From Legionella qingyii (lineage in GTDB: Bacteria; Pseudomonadota; Gammaproteobacteria; Legionellales; Legionellaceae), in NCBI RefSeq assembly GCF_003184185.1, contig NZ_QHJG01000040.1, positions 184 through 38,466 on the forward strand: a stretch of DNA of 38,283 nucleotides, given 5' to 3'. Below the pieces are notes generated by a model, which was not told where the DNA came from, did no database searches, and saw only the letters and a program-made list of their open reading frames with translations. This document shows, piece by piece, positions 31,322 through 38,283 of the stretch; position 1 is the stretch's first letter, and each line of letters opens with the position of its first letter. The translations under genes and the position numbers were made by a program.

Positions 31322-31490
31322 ATGAGTGGAGACAAAATTTTTTCTTGCGGTACTATGTACTATTTCGTGTTTTGAGTTCATAGTTAGTTAACTTTAAATA
31401 TATTTTAAAACGAACGCAAATTTTTTTATAAAGCTAAAAATAATTAGAGTAAATCTAATTATTTTATTTATTTTAGAGTTTCACAAGTGG

Positions 31491-32510
31491 TACTTTTCGT
31501 AGAGCCTTTAATTTCTTGACGATCAGGAAACACTATGGGGTCGGTTATAAAGTCGTCTGGAATACCGTAAAAAGAATATAAATTTTCTTTACTTTGCACT
31601 TTTTTTAATATTTAAATTTCGTAAGCGTTACACGTCGCTACTCTATCTAAATAATGTGCTTGAGTAACTCGTATACTAACTTATAACGTTGTTTCTAGAT
31701 GCTAAAGTTTAGCGATAAAGTTTTACCCTACCTTCACTCGTTAATTTAGTAACCAGAAAAAATCTCAAATTAAAATTCTCTTGGTTATCAAGAGCGTGTA
31801 ACCTATAAGACTAAACACTAGGTAACCCAAAGCTCGTCAGCGACCAAAATTGATTAAATAATTCGTCGTTCTACTCTAAACCATTAAATTCATTTTTTAC
31901 GAGTGACTGTCAGATATAGGGATGTCTATAAAACGTTTAATTTCCAGCATAGACACGAATAAAACAATGGCTATCGTAAAGCTACAATAGCTTAGTTCTA
32001 TCCATGACAGGTTAAATACTAATATACTTGAGGGTAGTCGTTTTCCTTTTTTTAGCTAATCGTCAACTATGCAACTTGGCAAAAGCGTACAGATACCACA
32101 CAACAATATACCTTCTACTCGAACTATCATACATAGTCAAATTATACCAATAATCAAGAAACGGACAAGCCGAAAATGCGTGCTTTGTTAACTAATCACT
32201 AAATCTTGCACTTCAAGCTCTGAGACTCAAATTTCTTCTTTAACACTTGCCGTTTCCCCTCTGTCGTACCCCTAGATAACTATCTTTGAATAAGAAACAA
32301 TTTCTAGCGGTCTCGCTTCTCGTTGTATCTTTATACTCCCAATTATTTTTTTACCTCTTCAACCATCCTTACCGATCACTTCGTAGGAGAAGTAATTCAA
32401 GGAGTCTCCTACAAGTTGACTAATTACTTCCTTATGTTTTTGTAGCATATAGGCCAGATCTTTTTGATTAGTTTGTTGTGTCACTAGTTACACGAAATTC
32501 AACAAGAATC
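31491..32510 (+). CDS. YopJ-like (CE-clan) acetyltransferase/protease, probable effector
   Basis: 339 codons. No ATG-proximal ribosome site of quality. A candidate catalytic set in the order of YopJ is visible: His87 (NHWSFLEF), Asp110 (ILICDPLGF), Gln149 and Cys155 in ILQIKGRICAYF. The Gln-to-Cys spacing (Q-x5-C) is the one I recall for YopJ, and the His-to-Cys distance (68 residues) is close to the roughly 63 of YopJ. Such enzymes acetylate host kinases after secretion. The N-terminal 80 residues are helical; the C-terminal 100 are charged, with a serine cluster (ASEASSSLSSSED). Single gene, tail overlapping sdaA. Family assignment is by motif spacing, not overall identity. Confidence 0.72.
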
Positions 32511-33883
32511 GTGAGGCCATTTAAGTGACGGTTTGGAGGGTATCTCCAAAGGAATATTTACGAAACGTACAGGTACGGTCAAACAAAGTATCAAAACTAA
32601 TGAAATAGATTTCTTTAAACTACAACTGGTAGTGGTTATTCTCGGTAAGCGCAACGTAAGTGACGAAAATGACGTGGGTATCGCAAGGCAAGTTATGTTC
32701 CATAAACATGGTTCGGATTATGACCTAGTGTCCAGTATGGATTTACTACGAGGTATCGTTAAAGACGACGTAAAAGATGAACTCGATGTCAAGGTGGTTC
32801 TTGTCGTCATTCTGGACGACGTCGGTAACTTCTCCGTTGTGGGTGAAGTGGAACCGTAGGATGAAGTCGCGGTCTTTACCTACGCGGAAAAAATATTTCA
32901 TACGGATAGCGACGCCGTCAATCCTTTATTCACATATATAGAAGTACCAAGTAAAATAGCACACGCGCAACTGTTATAAATTCGTGCCGACCTTATTACG
33001 GGCGCCGTGGTAACCATCCACGTCATTGCTATGCGGGCGGACGACGTAAAAGGAGCAAGTGCCGGTACCGTATTTCTAAATTGTTCAAGTACTATAGACT
33101 AACAAGTTTTTGCGAAAAGTGAGGAAAAAGCGAGTATTCGAAAAATATATTTAGTCCACGTGCAGAAAAATTTAACTCGGGAGGTCCATTATATGGAAGT
33201 ACAACCGTAGGTAACCTTTACGTTAGTAGGTAGTGAAATCGTTAACGATTTTATGGCCATACCTAAAGAAGACACGATGCGGTCCAAGAAAGTAATTATT
33301 CGTAATTAAGTCGCTACGAATTTAATAAAAAGACCGTGTCAAGGTTCTCAACCCAACGACATCTTTTTCCTATACCTCCACCCAAGCAAAGAAGCCATCG
33401 AAACCTTTTTAGAAGAAGTCATCACTATTTAGGTGGTGGTTAACTCATTATTTGAACACGTTAATTATTTAATAGAACTCGTAGTTTTTGTCTTTTTGCG
33501 TATGGTAAACTTACAAACCCGTTATCGAGAAAAACGTTTTTCTCTTTTAGTCACCTAAGCAATTTAAATTACAGGAAAAACGGACGGTCTAAATCACATA
33601 CTCTTGACTCATAAAGTACGTATGCTCCATGGTATCTAAGTCCTCGATGTCAGAGCCCACAAAATAAGAGGTTGGGTAAATTTTAGCGAAATAGCCACGG
33701 TACCGGAAAAGGCCAATTTCGTTCACTTGGTATTTCAAGATAAAAATGAGCGACTTGGAGTAAGTATTTAACAAACAGAAGTTCATTACAATTTTTCCGT
33801 AATCGTCGTTCGTATCCTGGATGTCATACCCTCGAACTGCCCGGCTAAGGTTACCTTTTATTTAGTTTATGTGACTACAAGTA
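32507..33883 (-). CDS. sdaA: L-serine dehydratase (single-chain, iron-sulfur)
   Basis: 458 codons, as in the E. coli single-chain enzymes. Deaminates serine to pyruvate; amino acids, serine above all, are main carbon sources of Legionella. The opening [20 protein letters not shown] and the blocks GTDKAILNGLE, PTNGAAGI-type region (here VTAPTNGAAGII), GAEVGCQGEVGVASSMA, HHLGMTCDPVLGLVQIPC and the end TGMDMQSIYKETSMGGLAVN are standard. The cluster cysteines are in those last blocks. Its stop overlaps that of the opposing gene by three bases. Confidence 0.96.
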
Positions 33884-34210
33884 CACACAAGTAGAGATCA
33901 ATGTTAATCACGTTTCACATCTCCCTAGAATTAATAAACAGATAAAATTAATATCACTTGATAACTGAAACCCTAAACAGTACATAAAGACCAACACATA
34001 AAGACCGACACTGAGTAAGGTACTTCCCTATACATAATTCTAATAGATTACGTGACTTGAAATATTATATCAATGTTAATTAGCACGAATTTACGACCAT
34101 TAAAGTACACTAAAATCCGTCTTAATACAACGTAAAATCAATCTTACGTTATAGAAAGATATATTTTTACCCTTCTATACGTTTTATCTTTCTGATGTTC
34201 CCCTAAGAAA
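33884..34210. other. Divergent control region of sdaA and mip
   Basis: 327 AT-rich bases with no gene. For mip (rightward), TTGCAT at 34129 and TATCTT at 34151 are 16 apart and could be the promoter. For sdaA (leftward), TATAAT at 33954-33949 is a possible -10. A TTGACT at 33963 faces right without a matching -10. All are candidates only. Confidence 0.4.
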
Positions 34211-34909
34211 TACTTCTACTTTAACCAGTGACGTCGGTAATACCCCGACCGTTACAGATGACGTTACCGACGATGACTACGATGTAGCGAACAATGCCTA
34301 TTTCTATTTAATAGAATATCATAACCACGACTAAATCCTTTTTTAAAGTTTTTAGTTCCATAACTATAATTAGGCCTTCGTAACCGATTTCCTTACGTTC
34401 TACCATACAGACCACGGGTTAACTAAAACTGGCTTGTTGTTTACTTTCTACAAGACTTATTTAAAGTCTTTCTAGACTACCGTTTTGCGTCACGCCTCAA
34501 ATTATTTTTTCGACTTCTCTTGTTTAGATTTCCGCTACGGAAAAACAGTCGATTGTTCAGTTTTAGACCACATCAACATAACGGTTCACCAAACGTTATA
34601 TTTCAATAACTTCGTCCATGTCCATTATTCGGACCATTTAGACTATGTCATTGACAACTTATGTGTCCATGTAATTAACTACCATGACATAAACTATCGT
34701 GACTTTTTTGTCCTTTTGGGCGATGTAAGGTTCATAGTGTTCATTAAGGACCAACCTGTCTTCGTAACGTTAATTACGGACGACCTAGATGTACCCTTTA
34801 AATACACGGAAGTCTGAACCGAATACCAGGTGCATCACATCCACCAGGATATCCAGGTTTACTTTGAAACTAAAAGTTTTAAGTAAACTAGAGACACTTT
34901 TTTCGGATT
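34211..34909 (+). CDS. mip: Macrophage infectivity potentiator Mip (FKBP peptidyl-prolyl isomerase)
   Basis: 232 codons with AAGGGG upstream. Surface-exposed homodimeric prolyl isomerase that aids infection of macrophages and amoebae. Signal peptide MKMKLVTAAIMGLAMSTAMA is followed by the dimerisation domain and a long connecting helix (residues about 21-120: GKNFKNQGIDINPEALAKGM, FQKDLMAKRSAEFNKKAEEN). The C-terminal FKBP domain contains [40 protein letters not shown] and [20 protein letters not shown]. The sequence is near but not identical to the L. pneumophila protein as I recall it, which points to another Legionella species. Confidence 0.98.
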
Positions 34910-34940
34910 AGTTACTTCTTCCCTAAAGGGAGGAATAGTA

Positions 34941-34968
34941 TAGGATGAGGATTTTTGTCCTCATCCTA
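34941..34968. terminator. 11-bp hairpin after mip
   Basis: Perfect stem ATCCTACTCCT/AGGAGTAGGAT with loop AAAAAC, 31 nt after the mip stop. No T-run follows on the right, so it may be a 3' stabiliser or weak terminator ahead of ampG. Confidence 0.6.
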
Positions 34969-35012
34969 AGAGGGAATCTCTTCTTAAGATGACGGTAATG
35001 CTCTAGACGTTC

Positions 35013-36272
35013 TACTTATTCGCGGATAAATAACAAAAATAAAATCCAAAAAGGAGACCGAATGGTTACCGTAATTAGTCGTCATGGAACGTTCGTACCA
35101 AACGTATGTCACCTTACAGTCAGAAACGTTGACCTTGCAATTCGGAATAATCAAACGGGATACGGATAGCATAAAAAACCCCTGGACAAGACCTAGCTAT
35201 AAGAAATAAGTCATACCCATTTTCTGCTTCAACCTATAATTCGTACGTTACAAATAACGACGAACCTAAATTGAACTACCGGACCAAATGAGGTCTTGTT
35301 ATAGGATTTAACTACCGAAAGGAACGAAATTATAATCGAACAAAAAGACGGTGAGTTCTATAGCGTTAGCTACGCGTAGCTCGTCTTATAAATGGTCTAT
35401 CACTTGTACCGAATCCACGAAGAGATCGCCATAATCCCATGGCCTAACGTAATAACAATAGTCCACCAAACCGAAACCAATACCGCGTCTTTAAGCCGAC
35501 CCGTAAATGGATAGCAAAATACCCATAATACTACCAACGCCCGTATAAACGACAGTAGAAATCAGTTCTCGGATCACAACTTTAGGTCCTTTTCTTATTA
35601 AAACGAAATAGAATAAATCGAGGCTAATTCCTTAACTATAATGCAGGTCCTCATCAAGGCGAAAACGACAAATAAAAAACAATATTCAACCCACTTCGTA
35701 AATGTTGGTGATGTTCACCTTAACAATACGGAAAAAATTAAGTTCCTGAACCAAAAAGAAATCTCTGGTAACCAATGTAGTTATTTTACAATCCTCAACC
35801 GCGGTAGAACGAACCTCCAAACACACGTCCCAAAAATAACTACGCAGAAAGAAATATAGCAAGTAATGAAAAGAAACCGAACAACGTTCGTAACTGGTTA
35901 CAAGATAAAGAACAAAATCGGTATTATCCTTTCTTGCAATGTAATAATCGCTAGCGCCATAAAAAACTATTAAAGCGTCGTCCTTACCCCAGATGTCGGA
36001 ACCAACGAAATAAATACGCAAACCAACTGTTTGTTATATGACCTTGAGTTAAAAGCTACGAGCACCGAAATAGCTGCTAGGGAGCGTAATAAAGGCCTGG
36101 ACAGCGACGCTCGTAAGTTTACCGTTATCCCACCCAACCAAACATAGTTGAAAGATAAAATAAACGAAATCGTAAATATGGGAAAAACTAAAACTAGTTT
36201 CTCGTTTGATTTCTTTTAGCTGTTCTGGATTTACGACATCTTTTTCTTCCAGTTAATTTAGGTTATGTCACT
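35013..36272 (+). CDS. ampG: Muropeptide permease AmpG (MFS)
   Basis: 419 codons and about 12 membrane helices. Imports anhydromuropeptides from the periplasm for cell-wall recycling. The first helix ILGFSSGLPMALISSTLQAW is the AmpG hallmark. RIFWGPVLDRYSLFSMGKRR and CFSATQDIAIDAHRAEYLPD are further AmpG signatures (the latter with the conserved ATQDIA.DA). It begins about 100 nt after mip and may share its transcript or use its own promoter. Confidence 0.93.
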
Positions 36273-36282
36273 ACGTCAACCT

Positions 36283-37506
36283 AATGTACATAAAAAATAA
36301 ATTAAACTAATGTTAAGGTGACTGGGGTTAATTGTCATCAGGTTAATATTAGTTGCATTAACCGGTCGGATATCGCACCCCCTTTACGACCGAGCTCTTT
36401 ATATTTTATTTCGTGTCTCATCGGTGCGACCGTAACTATTCATTCTACGCTGACGAAAGATATTAGCGGTATATATAATTTGGTGTTCGATTAGGGTTTA
36501 TCTCATAAAGTATCATGACTAAAAATTGCTACAGCTTCCAATGATTTTCGTCCTGATTACTACTATATTTTTTCTCATTAGGGCACTATGAAACCATAAA
36601 ACTCACTAAATATTTGCTCGAATGTCGCTCATTCCTTGACGACTCTCATTTGGTAAAATTCGCGAGCCTATATGGTTCATTAAGTTTATGACGGTCCTTT
36701 TTGCTTATTGTCTTTTTATTTCATTATTTCCGGTCACAGCATACGGACAACGAGTATTTACGTTATGGTATAACATTTTTCTCTTACTCCGACTGATGCT
36801 CATGGGGGGTTCATCCGTAGTTATACCTTCATATAACGCTGTTATCGCATTCGTTCGGTAGACGAAGTTCTTAACGTCGTTGTCCTTTATTACCCCGACA
36901 CTAAAATATCACGAAAAGAACCATTATTTCTGGATCGTCCTTCTTGTTTTTAGGTTTTGGGTTCAAATTTTATTACGCCGATAATGGCCGACATATTCGT
37001 TTTTCTTAGGTAGGTTTATGTTTACATCACTGACATTCTTATTCCCGAAACAGCCTATTTTATCGTTTCGCAACTACTTACTTCATTTATTAGCGATACT
37101 AATTATAGGTGGTATACCCCTCATAGTTTAATATAAGAACGTTATTCTAATGATCAGGACAACCAAGTTCTTTATCCCGTTAGTTTTTATTTCCACAGCT
37201 TCGAAAATCTATTAATCCTACAAAGTTCGTATCTTTACGGTTTTATTTACTACTTTTTGGTTTGGGGTCTCAATTCCATTGAGCAAGTATCTATAATTTC
37301 AGAACGGTAGAGTACTGTTAGTTTCGTGTTTACGGACGTTTCTACTCATATGGCGGATATATCGATATCTCAAATAAGTTGGTTAAACAAACTAGACGTC
37401 TCGCATATTGAACTCGACCAAAATTACGATTTCGATAAAGTGATTACAACTAAACTATTGCAAACCGCTCAAGTTGTTAAAAAACATTACGCAGAAGAAA
37501 TAAGTA
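36283..37506 (-). CDS. DUF2157-type polytopic membrane protein
   Basis: 407 codons. A cytosolic N-terminal helix bundle (residues about 1-45, MNKEDALQKIVELAKRYQ) is followed by some 12 hydrophobic helices beginning LYSYIGGILIFAGICALI. The N-terminal layout and helix count fit DUF2157, whose function is unknown. The ATG overlaps the stop of the upstream gene as ATGA. DUF2157 is usually paired with a GDYXXLXY or DUF4401 protein, as here. Confidence 0.85.
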
Positions 37507-38093
37507 CCGAATTGGGTTGGTTATTTAACCTGTAATAATCCACATTGTATTGCAGGACATGGGTCCAACCTATCAAATTGCGTCCACCGCGAAAAAAACT
37601 CTGTCTAGGGCAATAAAGGTATTTATGAAGGAGCTTTTTCGAGACGGTCATTAGGACATAATTTTAATAATAATAGACATATGTTTTGTATCGGCAGTCC
37701 TCTAAGATCAAGTCATAGGTCAAATTTAACGAACCGACTGAGATGGTAAAGGAGAAATTTCAAACTCAATAACGATTTTGAACCTTATAGATTTCCATCA
37801 AGGGCATGAAAGACACAAAATCGTAGTTTATTTATTTCAAAAAAGTAAGGGGTTATCCTCAATAAAACGTGAAACGATATAACTCGCTGGTTAGCTAATA
37901 AAAATTGCTGATTTAATTGAGCGTCTCCTTTTCTCCCCCTACTCCTTAGGTTTTAGCTTTTATCGTCCGATATTGCGCCACCTCGGCAAAATTTTTTTCC
38001 TTACAAACGTTATTGTTTTTGTTCATACTCATCTTAACCGTTACTGTCAGGTCGATCGTTCCAGTCTACTGAAAAATAGGTGAACCAGCTGTA
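37503..38093 (-). CDS. GDYXXLXY-domain protein, partner of the DUF2157 protein
   Basis: 196 codons with AAGGA six bases before the ATG. One N-terminal membrane helix (LTLLAGLSLPILLILVFVIA) is followed by a periplasmic beta-rich domain. The domain's core is seen in DGYVLYTDNNNFN-like segments, LKKSATCVKLSNLG and the final GRYVTPNNVQFIGWVKP. The exact G-D-Y-x-x-L-x-Y string is not evident, so the name rests on size, topology and its coupling to a DUF2157 gene. Function unknown. Confidence 0.72.
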
Positions 38094-38258
38094 GTGTTAA
38101 GGAATCGAGTGTAACACGAAGAAATATCATATCCGTCTAAAATAAAAATACTAAATTTTGTCTATTAGTTTTTTAACTTCTAACAGCCAGTTACGGCTCT
38201 TTCGGACGAAAAAATTAAACAAACCGAGATGGGGTTTTTTCCCCCGTAAAATTAGTTC

Positions 38259-38274
38259 AATCAGATCTGATTGG
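38259..38274. repeat. Perfect 16-bp palindrome at the right edge
   Basis: GTTAGTCTAGACTAAC is its own reverse complement. It lies about 165 nt upstream of the membrane pair at 38093, next to a CCCC-A6-GGGG hairpin (38231-38244). It could be a dimeric regulator's operator; the next gene is outside the window. Confidence 0.6.
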
Positions 38275-38283
38275 GTAACTAAA

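Larger units (their letters stand above)
1..38283. other. Whole window printed in inverted (3'->5') polarity
   Basis: Seen directly: complementing each base in place, without reversing, yields about 37 tightly packed open frames covering roughly nine tenths of the window. Start codons, Shine-Dalgarno sites and short or overlapping gene junctions are all in order. As printed, the longest open frame is 176 codons and none resembles a protein family. Both tRNAs show the canonical T-loop and encoded CCA only after complementation. No switch point was found, so the inversion covers the entire window. Strands in this table follow gene direction along the printed coordinates: '+' is left to right, '-' is right to left. 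Whether the source was reversed or complemented cannot be decided from the text; the two differ only in which end is called the start. Confidence 0.97.

Noticed and set aside
1..38283. CRISPR arrays, insertion sequences, prophage genes, rRNA
   Set aside because: None seen in either polarity.

Overview
POLARITY. The window is printed with inverted polarity. Read as labelled (5'->3', either strand) it holds no gene longer than 176 codons and no recognisable RNA. If every base is complemented in place without reversing the order (equivalently, if the text is read right to left), the whole 38 kb becomes a dense, ordinary bacterial chromosome segment. Examples are two tRNAs with CCA ends, class II HMG-CoA reductase, LipA, AccA, CsrA, BirA, SdaA and Mip. 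All features below are given on that corrected molecule at the printed coordinates. Strand '+' means the gene runs left to right (its coding strand is the complement of the printed text). Strand '-' means it runs right to left (its coding strand is the printed text read backwards). I found no segment that behaves otherwise.

ORGANISM. The AT-rich base composition, a Mip virulence-associated FKBP isomerase with the Legionella sequence, a bacterial mevalonate pathway, PHB synthase and several Dot/Icm-effector-like orphans all point to a Legionella species. I infer one other than L. pneumophila, because Mip shows substitutions relative to the L. pneumophila protein I recall. No phage, IS element, CRISPR array or rRNA was seen.

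LAYOUT. (1) 76-2579: tRNA-Arg and tRNA-Lys, then a GHMP (phosphomevalonate-type) kinase and HMG-CoA reductase, all leftward, with a scrap of an IPP-isomerase start codon region behind them. (2) 3023-4078: orphan coiled-coil protein, a possible effector. (3) 4233-7667: MCE/Mla-type lipid transporter (STAS-permease, ATPase, MCE protein, lipoprotein). (4) 7912-9389: pal and cpoB. (5) 9546-11364: mevalonate diphosphate decarboxylase and mevalonate kinase. (6) 11375-14890, leftward: phaC, cbpA and cbpM in one run, then ftsB. (7) 15151-18335, rightward: BON lipoprotein, CBS protein, thioredoxin-CcdA-like membrane protein, lipA. (8) 18418-19926: second orphan. (9) 20192-23626: tripartite efflux system (HlyD and FUSC leftward, OprM-type channel rightward). 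(10) 23819-26178: methyltransferase and POT peptide transporter. (11) 26643-30993: csrA, birA, Sfp-type phosphopantetheinyl transferase, accA, tilS. (12) 31061-33883: small orphan, a YopJ-like effector candidate, sdaA. (13) 34211-38093: mip, ampG, and a DUF2157/GDYXXLXY membrane pair.

HOW IT FITS. The window is mostly core metabolism: isoprenoid precursors by the mevalonate route, lipoate, malonyl-CoA, biotin attachment, serine breakdown and PHB storage. Envelope upkeep is also present (MCE transport, Tol-Pal, FtsB, AmpG recycling). Three or four host-interaction candidates are interspersed as single genes: Mip, the YopJ-like protein and two orphans. Every gene call was read by eye from translations; no database search was run.
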